Part shown: positions 1-8,813 of the stretch, piece after piece
Position numbering within the stretch: position 1 is the stretch's first letter
Layout: each line of letters opens with the position of its first letter
From: Bacteroidota bacterium
GTDB lineage: Bacteria > Bacteroidota > Ignavibacteria > SZUA-365
DNA length: 62,035 nucleotides
Reading direction: 5' to 3'
NCBI GenBank assembly: GCA_023432805.1
Contig: JAEYUG010000054.1
Span: 1-62,035, forward strand
Position numbers and translations under genes: made by a program
The notes under the pieces: model-generated
Databases searched by the model: none
Told to the model about the DNA's origin: nothing
Seen by the model: only the letters and a program-made list of their open reading frames with translations

Positions 1-153
1 GTACTGGGGGATGGATGGATGAGCGCGGGCGCACATCAGACGAGCTGGAACGGCGCAGGCACCGACGGGAAGCCGGTGCCTGCAGGAATGTACGTGCTGC
101 GGCTCGGTGCCGCGGGCATACAGAGAACGCAGCCGCTGCTGCTTGTGCGATAG
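1..153 (+). CDS. C-terminal end of a T9SS-type secreted protein (partial)
   Basis: The frame is open from base 1 to a TAG at 151-153, giving the last 50 residues of a protein that starts outside the window. The residues look like the end of a FlgD-Ig-like/T9SS type A C-terminal domain: HQTSWNGAGTDGKPVPAGMY, then VLRL, and a final LLLVR. In T9SS organisms this domain directs proteins across the outer membrane. The protein's own function cannot be seen. It converges on the aminopeptidase gene with only three bases between the stop codons. Confidence 0.75.
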   Translation, partial: VLGDGWMSAGAHQTSWNGAGTDGKPVPAGMYVLRLGAAGIQRTQPLLLVR

Positions 154-156
154 GGA

Positions 157-1419
157 TCAGTCGATCATCCACGCCCCGTCGCGCATGAGCAGCTCGGTGC
201 TGCCGTCGGGATAGTGCAGAACGACCTCGGTGACCGTGATGTCGGGCTGCAGCGAGGGAACGTAGACGCGGTCGATGTGAATGACCTTTTTCGGATCGCG
301 GAAGGAGGCGGGACTCACAGATCCGCCGAAATGCTCGCTGCGACCGAATGCGATATGCAGCCCGAGTTTTTCATCCATCAGCAGATTGCCCACCGCTGTG
401 CAGCCGAATTCACCGAGCACACCGTGCCCGAGCTCGGCGATGTTGCCGTAGGCGGGCTCGTCAATGAGTTTCGCCCGTTCACTGTCGCTGACAGGTCCTT
501 CACTCACTACCTCGATCGCGCGATTGGCCTCGATGCGATAGACGACGATTTCGTCACCGAACTGCACGGGCATGCGGCCTGCTGTCGTTGAATCCTCACC
601 CTCCCAGGGGACGATGTACGCCTCCCCCGAGGGGAGATTTCCGACGACGTTGTCGTCATGGAACATGCCGCTCGAGGCTGTGGCCGTGCGGTTCCGCAGA
701 TCACAATCCAGCGTATACGATACACCGCGCGCCGAGAGCGTGATCACTTCGCGCACGGCTGCATCGAGACGCGTTTTGATGGCCATGATGCGCGCATGCA
801 CGCGGCCGTAGTCGAGTGAGAGCGAGGGGAGCATCGCATTGACGAAGCCCGGCATGGTCGTGCCACGGAAATTATGTGTCTTCGCCAGCATCTTGCAGGG
901 AGCGGTCGCGGAGAATTCCGTCAGTGCGATGATCAGGTCCGTCGCATCCATCACCTCGGTGAGCGGCACGGCGATGCCGTCGCGTTCGAGGGTGTCGGCA
1001 TCGAGATGTTCCGGGCTGCCGCCCCAGCGGTACAGCGTTGCCGGGAGGTCGTTGTTGTTGCTGCCGACATTGCGGTAACAGAAGAGCTCGACCCTGTCCA
1101 GGTCGAGATCATGCTTGAACGAGATGCTCTTCACCCACCAATCGTAGGCCAGTGCACGGCGTTCCTGCCAGTGCGCAGTATCAGGGGTGTGCGCGTCGGG
1201 GATGTCGACAAGGACGGTGAGCACGTGATCCGTCGGTCTGGGCTGGAACACGGTGCGGAACAGGTCGCGAAGTTCGATGGCGGTCATGGGGATGCGGATG
1301 CATGATTGGAAAGAAGTCCTCGCAAAGAACACCAGCACGGGGATTTTTGCAAGGCCGTTCGCTGTTGCCAGCAGGGATTCCGTCGATGCGGTTTCATAAT
1401 CGGAGAAATCCTCGTACAT
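157..1419 (-). CDS. M29-like metallo-aminopeptidase
   Basis: A 420-residue protein resembling the AmpS/thermophilic aminopeptidase (peptidase M29) family, which removes N-terminal residues using a two-metal centre. The C-terminal half has the family pattern: NLPSGEAYIVPWEG, then AELGHG, EFGC, LGLHIAFGRSEHFGGS, and a late HIDRV, together supplying Glu, His and Asp candidates for metal binding. The usual family length is about 370-420. No signal peptide is visible, so it is probably cytoplasmic. The start at 1419 has AGGA 13 nt upstream. An internal ATG at 1287 (MTAIELRDL) also lacks a good ribosome site, and the first 44 residues are atypical, so the start is uncertain. It diverges from the PFOR gene. 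Confidence 0.7.
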   Translation of the reverse strand: MYEDFSDYETASTESLLATANGLAKIPVLVFFARTSFQSCIRIPMTAIELRDLFRTVFQPRPTDHVLTVLVDIPDAHTPDTAHWQERRALAYDWWVKSISFKHDLDLDRVELFCYRNVGSNNNDLPATLYRWGGSPEHLDADTLERDGIAVPLTEVMDATDLIIALTEFSATAPCKMLAKTHNFRGTTMPGFVNAMLPSLSLDYGRVHARIMAIKTRLDAAVREVITLSARGVSYTLDCDLRNRTATASSGMFHDDNVVGNLPSGEAYIVPWEGEDSTTAGRMPVQFGDEIVVYRIEANRAIEVVSEGPVSDSERAKLIDEPAYGNIAELGHGVLGEFGCTAVGNLLMDEKLGLHIAFGRSEHFGGSVSPASFRDPKKVIHIDRVYVPSLQPDITVTEVVLHYPDGSTELLMRDGAWMID

Positions 1420-1545
1420 TTGTAGATCAGGATCCTAAAATCCTGTTTCTCACGCACCTGGCATGATGGCCATTTCCGCTTTCAACCACTTCCCCCCGTT
1501 CTCCGCGATGCCCGGCACACCTGTCGGGACCATCGGCACACGGAG

Positions 1546-1579
1546 ATTCCCGAATATGGGAATCCGAATTCCGAATATC
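1546..1579. promoter_or_regulatory. Operator-like repeat cluster upstream of PFOR
   Basis: ATTCCC at 1546-1551 and GGGAAT at 1558-1563 form an inverted repeat around GAATAT. A related element, ATTCC-GAATAT, follows at 1568-1579, so the half-site recurs 22 bp later (about two helical turns). It lies in the 291-bp divergent region between the aminopeptidase and PFOR. It is upstream of a sigma-54-like element, where an activator or repressor could sit. The protein that binds it is unknown. Confidence 0.4.
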
Positions 1580-1614
1580 ATGCCATTTGCCGCACACGCG
1601 CACAATTGCGCGTT

Positions 1615-1630
1615 TAGCACGCGGTTTGCA
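1615..1630 (+). promoter_or_regulatory. Possible sigma-54 promoter for PFOR
   Basis: TAGCACG-N4-TTGCA matches the consensus TGGCACG-N4-TTGCA except for one G in the -25/-24 pair, with the correct spacing. It is followed by TTT. The predicted start of transcription is near 1641, 70 nt before the PFOR ATG. The mismatch falls in a position that normally matters, so this is tentative. Confidence 0.35.
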
Positions 1631-1710
1631 TTTCCCCTTCCAGTGCTGCGGGCCGGGTGCACGCGCACGGAGTCAGAACCCAGTATCAGCTGTCATACAG
1701 AGGACGCCTC

Positions 1711-4700
1711 ATGAGCACACGCAGAAAGGTGACGATCGACGGCAACGAAGCCGCCGCCTATGTCGCCCACAAAACGAATGAAGTATGCGCCATTTATCCC
1801 ATCACACCCAGTTCGAACATGGGCGAATGGGCCGACGCATGGTCGGCCGCAGGTCGCAAGAACATCTGGGGTACGGTTCCAACCGTGGCCGAGCTGCAGA
1901 GCGAAGGCGGCGCCTCCGGCGCGGTACATGGCGCACTCCAGGCAGGATCACTGACGACGACGTTCACCGCGTCGCAGGGGCTCCTCCTGATGATTCCGAA
2001 CATGTACAAGATTGCCGGTGAGCTGACCAGCACCGTATTCCACGTCTCCGCACGCGCACTCGCCGCGCAGGCCCTCTCGATCTTCGGCGACCACAGCGAC
2101 GTGATGAGCGTGCGCGCAACCGGATTTGCGCTGCTCTGCTCGAACACCGTGCAGGAAGTCATGGACATGGCACTCATTTCGCAGGCCGCCACACTCAAGA
2201 GCCGCGTGCCCTTCCTGCATTTCTTCGACGGATTCCGCACCTCCCACGAGGTCATGAAAATCGAGGAGTTGACCGACGACGACATGCGCGCAATGATCGA
2301 CGACGATCTTGTCGCAGCGCATCGTCATCGCGCATTGAGCCCCGATCGTCCGGTGATCCGCGGTACCGCCCAGAATCCCGACGTGTATTTCCAGGGTCGT
2401 GAAACGGTGAATCCCTTCTACAACGCATGCCCGCAGATCGTGCAGGATGCGATGGACCAGTTCGCAGGCATCGTCGGACGCCAGTACCACCTCTTCGACT
2501 ACTACGGCGCACCCGACGCCGAGCGCGTGATCGTGATGATGGGTTCGGGCTGCGGCACCGCCGAGGAACTGATCGACGTCTTGATGGCAAAGGGCGAGAA
2601 GATCGGCATGGTGAAGGTGCACCTGTTCCGCCCCTTCTCGGTGAAACACTTCATCGACGCACTGCCTTCGACCGTGAAATCGATCGCCGTGCTCGACCGC
2701 ACGAAGGAACCCGGTGCCGCCGGAGAGCCGCTGTACCAGGACGTGCTGACAGGTCTCGCAGAGGCCATGTCGGAGGGCTCCCTGCCGATGGGCAGCTTCC
2801 CGCATGTGATCGGAGGCCGGTACGGTCTCTCGTCGAAGGAATTCACACCGACCATGATCAAGGCCGTGTACGACGAGATGCTCAAGCCGAATCCGAAGAA
2901 CCACTTCACGATCGGCATCAACGACGATGTCACGTTCACGAGCCTCGAGTATGACCACACGTACTCGATCGAACCCGACGACGTGTTCCGCGGCATGTTC
3001 TACGGCCTCGGCGCAGACGGCACGGTCGGCGCGAACAAGAATTCGATCAAGATCATCGGCGAGGAGACGGACTTCTACGCACAGGGCTACTTCGTCTACG
3101 ACTCGAAGAAGTCGGGCACGATGACCACGTCGCACCTGCGCTTCGGTCCCCGTCCCATCCAGAGTGCATACCTGATCACCCATGCCCAGTTCGTGGCCTG
3201 CCATCAGTTCTTCTTCCTCGAGAAATTCGACATGCTCGCCAACATCACCAATGGCGGCACCTTCCTGCTCAACTGTCCCTTCGGACCAGACGACGTCTGG
3301 CAGCACCTGCCGCGTCACATCCAGAAGCGGATCATCGAGAAGAACCTGAAATTCTTCGTCATCGACGGCTACAAGGTCGGCGAGGAAACCGGCATGGGTT
3401 CGCGCGTCAACACGATCATGCAAACCTGCTTCTTCTACATCAGCGAAATCCTCCCGGCCGAGGAGGCAATCGCCAAGATCAAGGGCACGATCAAGAAGAC
3501 CTATGGCGCCAAGGGTGACAAGATCGTGCAGATGAACTACGACGCCGTCGACAAGACGATCGCCAACCTGCATCGCGTCACCATTCCCGCCACCGTGACC
3601 AGCACCGTCGACATGGCCCCGCCTGTGTCGGACAAGGCTCCCGATTTCGTGCGCGATGTGACGGCGATGATGATCGCCGGGCATGGCGACGACATCCCCG
3701 TCAGCAAGATGCCCATCGACGGCACCTACCCCACCGCCACGGCCATGTGGGAGAAGCGCAACATCGCCCTCGAGATTCCGGAATGGGATTCCGTCACGTG
3801 CATCCAGTGCGGCAAGTGCGCCATGGTGTGCCCGCATGCCACCATCCGCATCAAGGTCTTCGAAGAAGCCGCGCTCGCCGGAGCTCCCGAGTCCTTCAAG
3901 AGCTGCGAGTATCGCGGACGCGAGTACCCGGGTTGGAAGTACAGCATCCAGGTCGCTCCCGAAGACTGCACGGGCTGCGCGCTGTGCGTCGATGTGTGTC
4001 CCGCCAAGAACAAGAGCGAAGTGCGTCTGAAGGCCATCAACATGGTGCCGCAGCCGCCGATCCGCGAGCAGGAGCGCACGAACTGGGACTTCTTCCTCTC
4101 GATTCCCGAAGTCGACCGCCGCGAGGTGAAGATCGACACGATCAAGGGATCGCAGTTCCTGCAACCCCTCTTCGAATTCTCGGGCGCCTGCTCGGGCTGC
4201 GGGGAGACCCCGTACGTGAAGCTCGTCAGCCAGCTCTTCGGCGATCGCGCCGTGATCGCCAACGCGACCGGTTGCTCCTCGATCTACGGCGGCAACCTGC
4301 CGACCACACCCTGGTCGATGAACAACGAGGGTCGCGGTCCCGCCTGGGCCAACTCCCTGTTCGAAGACAATGCGGAGTTCGGTTACGGCATGCGTCTGAC
4401 CATCGACAAGCAGGAACAGTACGCGAAGGAGCTACTCGCACGCCTCGCACCGCAGCTCGGTGAATCCTTCGTCGACGCCATGGTGAACGCAGACCAGAAG
4501 TCCGAAGCCGGACTGATGGAACAGCGCGCACGCGTCGCCGATCTGAAGGTGAAGCTCGAGGAGATGAACACACCCGATGCACGCCAGCTGCTCGGTGTGG
4601 CCGACTACCTCGTGCGCAAGAGCGTGTGGATCATGGGCGGCGATGGCTGGGCCTACGACATCGGCTATGGCGGACTCGATCACGTGCTCGCCTCCGGCGC

Positions 4701-5313
4701 GAACGTGAACGTGCTCGTACTCGACACCGAAGTCTACTCGAACACCGGCGGTCAGATGTCCAAGTCCACACCCCTTGGTGCCGTCGCCAAGTTCGCTGCA
4801 GGTGGCAAGCCCATCGGCAAGAAGGATCTCGGTCTGATCGCCATGTCGTATGGCAACGTGTACGTGGCAAAGATCGCCATGGGTGCCAACGACATCCAGA
4901 CCCTGCGCGCCGTGCTCGAAGCAGAGGCCTACGACGGTCCCTCGCTCATCATCGCCTATAGCCATTGCATCGCACACGGCATCGACATGTCGAAGGGCAT
5001 GGAACATCAGAAGACCCTTGTCGACAGCGGCATGTGGCAGCTCTACCGCTTCAACCCCACACTCGCCGACGAGGGGAAAAATCCCTTCAAGCTCGACTCC
5101 AAGCCGCCGACAAAGCGCGTGAAGGACTTCACCATGCTCGAGACCCGCTTCAACATGCTCTTCAAGAGCAAGCCCGCCGAGGCCGAGCGTCTCAGCGCCA
5201 TGGCACAGAAGCAGATCGACACGCAGTACCGTTATTATGCGCAGATCGAAAAGCTCTTCGACGAACTGCATCATACACCCGCGGCAGCCGGACAAACCGT
5301 TAGCGAAGGATAG
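1711..5313 (+). CDS. nifJ: Pyruvate:ferredoxin (flavodoxin) oxidoreductase
   Basis: A 1200-residue single-chain PFOR that interconverts pyruvate + CoA and acetyl-CoA + CO2 with ferredoxin, in the cytoplasm. Domain order is the usual one: an N-terminal pyruvate/TPP domain (YPITPSSNMGE, TVAELQSEGGASGAVHGALQ), a central gamma domain, two [4Fe-4S] ferredoxin motifs (CIQCGKC from residue 697, CTGCALC from 753), and a C-terminal TPP domain (GDGWAYDIG from about 977). Cys827, Cys830, Cys855 and Cys1086 would bind the proximal cluster. Their spacing equals, as I recall, that of Desulfovibrio africanus Cys812/815/840/1071 with a constant offset of 15. The ATG at 1711, preceded by AGAGGA, is preferred over an in-frame ATG at 1657 because the family N-terminus starts here. 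The next gene follows after 9 nt. Confidence 0.97.
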   Translation: MSTRRKVTIDGNEAAAYVAHKTNEVCAIYPITPSSNMGEWADAWSAAGRKNIWGTVPTVAELQSEGGASGAVHGALQAGSLTTTFTASQGLLLMIPNMYKIAGELTSTVFHVSARALAAQALSIFGDHSDVMSVRATGFALLCSNTVQEVMDMALISQAATLKSRVPFLHFFDGFRTSHEVMKIEELTDDDMRAMIDDDLVAAHRHRALSPDRPVIRGTAQNPDVYFQGRETVNPFYNACPQIVQDAMDQFAGIVGRQYHLFDYYGAPDAERVIVMMGSGCGTAEELIDVLMAKGEKIGMVKVHLFRPFSVKHFIDALPSTVKSIAVLDRTKEPGAAGEPLYQDVLTGLAEAMSEGSLPMGSFPHVIGGRYGLSSKEFTPTMIKAVYDEMLKPNPKNHFTIGINDDVTFTSLEYDHTYSIEPDDVFRGMFYGLGADGTVGANKNSIKIIGEETDFYAQGYFVYDSKKSGTMTTSHLRFGPRPIQSAYLITHAQFVACHQFFFLEKFDMLANITNGGTFLLNCPFGPDDVWQHLPRHIQKRIIEKNLKFFVIDGYKVGEETGMGSRVNTIMQTCFFYISEILPAEEAIAKIKGTIKKTYGAKGDKIVQMNYDAVDKTIANLHRVTIPATVTSTVDMAPPVSDKAPDFVRDVTAMMIAGHGDDIPVSKMPIDGTYPTATAMWEKRNIALEIPEWDSVTCIQCGKCAMVCPHATIRIKVFEEAALAGAPESFKSCEYRGREYPGWKYSIQVAPEDCTGCALCVDVCPAKNKSEVRLKAINMVPQPPIREQERTNWDFFLSIPEVDRREVKIDTIKGSQFLQPLFEFSGACSGCGETPYVKLVSQLFGDRAVIANATGCSSIYGGNLPTTPWSMNNEGRGPAWANSLFEDNAEFGYGMRLTIDKQEQYAKELLARLAPQLGESFVDAMVNADQKSEAGLMEQRARVADLKVKLEEMNTPDARQLLGVADYLVRKSVWIMGGDGWAYDIGYGGLDHVLASGANVNVLVLDTEVYSNTGGQMSKSTPLGAVAKFAAGGKPIGKKDLGLIAMSYGNVYVAKIAMGANDIQTLRAVLEAEAYDGPSLIIAYSHCIAHGIDMSKGMEHQKTLVDSGMWQLYRFNPTLADEGKNPFKLDSKPPTKRVKDFTMLETRFNMLFKSKPAEAERLSAMAQKQIDTQYRYYAQIEKLFDELHHTPAAAGQTVSEG

Positions 5314-5322
5314 GACACTCTC

Positions 5323-6321
5323 ATGGATCTCACCACAACCTACATGGGCCTGGCCCTGAAGAACCCGATCGTTCCTTCGGCCTCGCCCCTTTCGAAGGAC
5401 ATCGGCACCATCAAGGCGATGGAAGATGCCGGTGCCGCAGCGATCGTCATGTACTCGCTCTTTGAAGAGCAGCTCGTGCACGAGGAACTCGCACTCGATC
5501 ACTTCCTGACGCAGGGCACCGAGAGTTTCGCCGAGGCGATGACCTACTTTCCTGCGATGGACGAGTTCAACCTCGGTCCCGACCAGTACCTCGAGCACAT
5601 CCGCCGTGCCAAGGCGGCCACCGACATCCCCATCATCGGAAGCCTCAACGGGGTCTCCGCCGGTGGTTGGATGGAGTATGCCCGCAACATCGAAGAGGCA
5701 GGCGCGGATGCGCTCGAGCTCAACATCTACTACATCCCGGCCGACGGCAAGTACGACGGCGCCGAGATCGAAGCGATGTATCTCGAGGATCTGCGTCGTG
5801 TCAAGGAAGCCGTCCGCATTCCCGTCGCGATGAAACTGAGTCCCTACTTCACGTCGATGTCGAACATGGTGCGCAAGCTCGACGATGCAGGTGTCGACGG
5901 ACTCGTGCTCTTCAACCGCTTCTACCAGCCGGATTTCGATCTCGAGAAGCTCGAAGTCGTTCCCTCGATCAACTTGAGCCTCCCCGCCGAGAACCGCCTG
6001 CCTCTGCGGTGGATCGCCATGCTCCACGGTCGCATCAAGGCGTCGATGGCCGCGACCACGGGCGTGCACAACGCCGACGACGTGCTCAAGATGCTCATGG
6101 CCGGCGCCGACGTGACGATGATGTGCTCGGTGCTCCTGCAGAAGGGCATCCCCCACATCACCCGCGTGCTCGAAGACCTCGTGCGCTGGATGACCGACAA
6201 CGAATACATCTCCGTCACGCAGATGAAGGGCAGCATGAGCCAGCGTTCCGTCGCGGAGCCCTCCGCATTCGAACGCGCCAATTACATGCGTGCCATCACC
6301 AACTGGAAGCTGCAAGTGTAG
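5323..6321 (+). CDS. Dihydroorotate dehydrogenase-like flavoprotein
   Basis: A 332-residue TIM-barrel protein of the dihydroorotate dehydrogenase/PreA superfamily. The start (MGLALKNPIVPSASPLSKD), an N-terminal NG pair (GSLNGVSAGGW), a LELN segment (DALELNIYYIP) and MKLSPYF fit FMN binding. The C-terminal part (TTGVHNADDVLKMLMAGADV) is the phosphate-binding end of such barrels. The gene begins 9 nt after PFOR with AGGA 7 nt before the ATG, so the two are almost certainly co-transcribed. True pyrimidine synthesis is not assured: related PFOR-linked proteins are usually annotated only as DHOD-like. A role moving electrons to or from ferredoxin is inference. Confidence 0.85.
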   Translation: MDLTTTYMGLALKNPIVPSASPLSKDIGTIKAMEDAGAAAIVMYSLFEEQLVHEELALDHFLTQGTESFAEAMTYFPAMDEFNLGPDQYLEHIRRAKAATDIPIIGSLNGVSAGGWMEYARNIEEAGADALELNIYYIPADGKYDGAEIEAMYLEDLRRVKEAVRIPVAMKLSPYFTSMSNMVRKLDDAGVDGLVLFNRFYQPDFDLEKLEVVPSINLSLPAENRLPLRWIAMLHGRIKASMAATTGVHNADDVLKMLMAGADVTMMCSVLLQKGIPHITRVLEDLVRWMTDNEYISVTQMKGSMSQRSVAEPSAFERANYMRAITNWKLQV

Positions 6322-6351
6322 ATCATCACCGCACCCTTCCAGGCAGTACTG

Positions 6352-6382
6352 ACAGCGTCCCGCAAGGGACGCTGTTCGTTTC
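6352..6382 (+). terminator. Rho-independent terminator of the PFOR operon
   Basis: A perfect 10-bp stem, ACAGCGTCCC (6352-6361) pairing with GGGACGCTGT (6366-6375), closes a GCAA tetraloop and is followed by a T-rich stretch (TCGTTTC). It lies 30 nt after the DHOD-like stop codon. Confidence 0.85.
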
Positions 6383-6410
6383 TCCCAGGTCTTCGAACGC
6401 CGCGTGCAGG

Positions 6411-6439
6411 TTGATGCGATGAGAGGAACGTCCTATTTT
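6411..6439 (+). promoter_or_regulatory. Sigma-70-type promoter for the membrane/TPR gene
   Basis: TTGATG (6411-6416) and TATTTT (6434-6439) are separated by exactly 17 bp, just after the terminator and 30 nt before the next ATG. The -10 region continues as TATTTTGAG, reminiscent of the TTTG-ending -7 element of Bacteroidota promoters. Confidence 0.5.
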
Positions 6440-6468
6440 GAGAGGTTATAGGAAATTGGAACCTGACC

Positions 6469-8664
6469 ATGCCCCGTCGATCCCCGACATCCCCCCTCCC
6501 ACCCCAGCACACCGCACCACACATCGGAAGATCCCTGGCGCCGTCCACGACGGAATGGCTGCTGCTCGGTGCCTCTGCACTCGTGGTGCTGCTGCGCATC
6601 GCGTTCACCTTCCTGCCCGTGGAACTGCGGCTCTGGGGAATCGACTTCTCACGCTACGTTGCGGATGATCCCATCATCCTTGCGATGCTCGTGCTTCCCC
6701 TCGCAGCGCTCGTGCCCCGATGGGGATCGGCGTTCGGAGCAGCCGGCGAAGGACGCACGATTCCCCCCATGATCTACTGGCCACTTGCCGTCGTGCTCGC
6801 GCTCGGCGCGGGATGGATCGGCATGCAGGTCCACATGATCTTCGCACTGTACGGGGACGGCGCCCTGTACCAGACCGAGATCATCCGCATGCTCGCGGCG
6901 CCCGACGCACCGTCGAGTCTCGTCAAGCCGACAGCATGGCTGTCGGGCATGCTCCTCACCGGACTGACGCGTGCGCTGCAGCCCGACGATGCACGCATCC
7001 CCTACGTGATCATGGGGGCACTGAGTCTGACCGTGATGGTTGTCGGCATGCTCGCGCTCACGCGCGGCATGCGTCGACGGGAGGCGGTCGTGCTCGTCGC
7101 ACCGCTGGTCCTCTCGGCGGGACTCCTCCTCCACTTCGGATACGTCGAACTCTACGCCCTGCCCTTTGCGCTCTCAGTGCTGCACCTGGTGGCCATCTGG
7201 CGTGCGGTCCGTGAGAACGCGAGCCTCGTTCCCGCAGGGGTGCTGCTCGCGCTCGCAGCGGCAGCGGGCGCGACAGCCCTCGTCTTCGTCCCGGCGTACA
7301 TCGCTGCGTGGCTGTTGCGAAGCGGCGATGCGGCGCGCGCACGCGCGCAGGCCCTGACCATGGCGCCCGGCACGGCGGTCGTGGTCGTCGCCGCCGTGTC
7401 TACGTTTGGCACGAATCTCTGGAATCCCCTAATCCTTCCCATCACCGCGGGGAACATGATCACTGCGGCAGGAGTCAACGAGGGACCATTTGCCTACACC
7501 CTGTTCAGTGGCGCGCATCTGGTGGACGTGGTGAACATCCTCCTGCTCTTCGCCGCTCCCGCACTCGCCGTGCTGCTCGTCTCGATCCCCTGGATGCGCC
7601 GTAACGGAACGGCACATCCCCTCTTCGTGCATGCGTGGGTACTGGTCACGTCGGCGGTGGCCGCGCTGCTCGTCGGCTATGCCTACTTCGGTCTCGCGCG
7701 CGACTGGGATGCCATGGCCATTCCCATGCTCGCGCTGCCCTTCGCCGCCTCGGCCGTGCTCACACTGCGTGCCGATCTGGGCACACGCATGCGAGGCACC
7801 ATCGTACTGGCGTACGTCGTCGCCTCCGCCGCCGGCGGTGTGCTCTGGCTGCGCATGAACACCCTGCCTGCCGCTGCCGAGCGTTTTGAAGACATCCTCG
7901 TCATGGATGCCTCGCAGATTGCTCCCCAGCGCAGCTTCACCGGCTGGGAGAGCCTGCGCAAGTACCGCGCGCATACGGGCGACATCGCCGGCGAGGACCG
8001 CGCCCTGCGCAGCATGGCCGAAACCGGCTGGAACAGGGATGCCACCTGGCGCCGCATCCTCGGTCGCGGCATGGAGGATTCCGATGCGCAGGCGCGGCAG
8101 GCACGCTTCAGCTTCCTGCTCGAGCAGTTTGATCGCGTCCTCGAATCCCCCGCACCCGAATCGGACTACCGGCACATCCCGCCCAAAAGGCTTCGCGAAC
8201 TGCTGGCGTCGGTTCTCATCGCAATGCGCTATCGGGGCGATGCACAGAGCGCCCGTGCACAGCTTGCGGCATGGACTCCGCGCGTGGCGGAGTGGCGGGA
8301 GCGTCCCTTCGTCGAGGCGGTGCTCGATGAGGGTCGCCCCATGGCATCGAAGGCGGATGTGGCTGCTGCATGTGTGGATACCTTCGCGACGGATCCGGTG
8401 CTGCTTTCCACCGCTGGCGACCATCTTGTTGCCGCAGGCCGCCATGCGGAAGCCGCGCGTCTCTTCGAGCGTGCGATCGCGGTCGAACCCGGCGCATGGC
8501 CCGCGGTCTATCTGCGTCTTGCGCGGCTCTACGACGCAGCATTGCGTGATCCCGCCGCGGCACTGCGCGTGCTCGAGCGGTGTGCGGACGAGTGCCTGCT
8601 CTTCGAGGGACGCGGGCAAGTGCTCGAGGCCATCGAGGTATACAGGACCCGTCTTGCACAGTGA
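6469..8664 (+). CDS. Polytopic membrane protein with C-terminal TPR-like region
   Basis: A 731-residue protein I cannot assign to a named family. From about residue 28 to 470 there are some 11-12 hydrophobic helices, such as ALVVLLRIAFTFLP, MIYWPLAVVLALGAGW and VVNILLLFAAPALAVLL. The layout, with FGYVELYALPFALSVLHL in the middle, recalls polytopic glycosyltransferase-like (GT39/ArnT-like) proteins, but no catalytic motif is clear. The last 250 residues are soluble, and AGRHAEAARLFERAIAVEPGAW-type helices resemble tetratricopeptide repeats. The gene stands alone between a terminator and the promoter of the next gene. The start codon has only a weak AGGAA 14 nt upstream. Confidence 0.6.
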   Translation: MPRRSPTSPLPPQHTAPHIGRSLAPSTTEWLLLGASALVVLLRIAFTFLPVELRLWGIDFSRYVADDPIILAMLVLPLAALVPRWGSAFGAAGEGRTIPPMIYWPLAVVLALGAGWIGMQVHMIFALYGDGALYQTEIIRMLAAPDAPSSLVKPTAWLSGMLLTGLTRALQPDDARIPYVIMGALSLTVMVVGMLALTRGMRRREAVVLVAPLVLSAGLLLHFGYVELYALPFALSVLHLVAIWRAVRENASLVPAGVLLALAAAAGATALVFVPAYIAAWLLRSGDAARARAQALTMAPGTAVVVVAAVSTFGTNLWNPLILPITAGNMITAAGVNEGPFAYTLFSGAHLVDVVNILLLFAAPALAVLLVSIPWMRRNGTAHPLFVHAWVLVTSAVAALLVGYAYFGLARDWDAMAIPMLALPFAASAVLTLRADLGTRMRGTIVLAYVVASAAGGVLWLRMNTLPAAAERFEDILVMDASQIAPQRSFTGWESLRKYRAHTGDIAGEDRALRSMAETGWNRDATWRRILGRGMEDSDAQARQARFSFLLEQFDRVLESPAPESDYRHIPPKRLRELLASVLIAMRYRGDAQSARAQLAAWTPRVAEWRERPFVEAVLDEGRPMASKADVAAACVDTFATDPVLLSTAGDHLVAAGRHAEAARLFERAIAVEPGAWPAVYLRLARLYDAALRDPAAALRVLERCADECLLFEGRGQVLEAIEVYRTRLAQ

Positions 8665-8813
8665 CATGCGCGCGGGTCCCAGCTCCGCCATCGCTCATGA
8701 AGTTCTTGCACCCACGTTGTTTTTCCAGACATCGGCAATCGGTACTTTTGAATGATGTTTTGGAACGCATTCCATTCGTACAAACGCTTGACCACACCAT
8801 ATTCGGAGTCGTT

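Noticed and set aside
1948..4164. Long minus-strand frame (738 codons) opposite PFOR
   Set aside because: It mirrors PFOR codon structure, is rich in His/Arg/Asp with no domain, and PFOR is certain on the other strand.
4432..6315. 627-codon minus-strand frame across the PFOR end and DHOD-like gene
   Set aside because: It spans two confidently assigned plus-strand genes and has no recognisable motif; typical GC-rich antisense shadow.
8580..8813. N-terminal extension of the large secreted protein
   Set aside because: It overlaps the preceding TPR gene and promoter-like sequence; the signal peptide starts at 8814.
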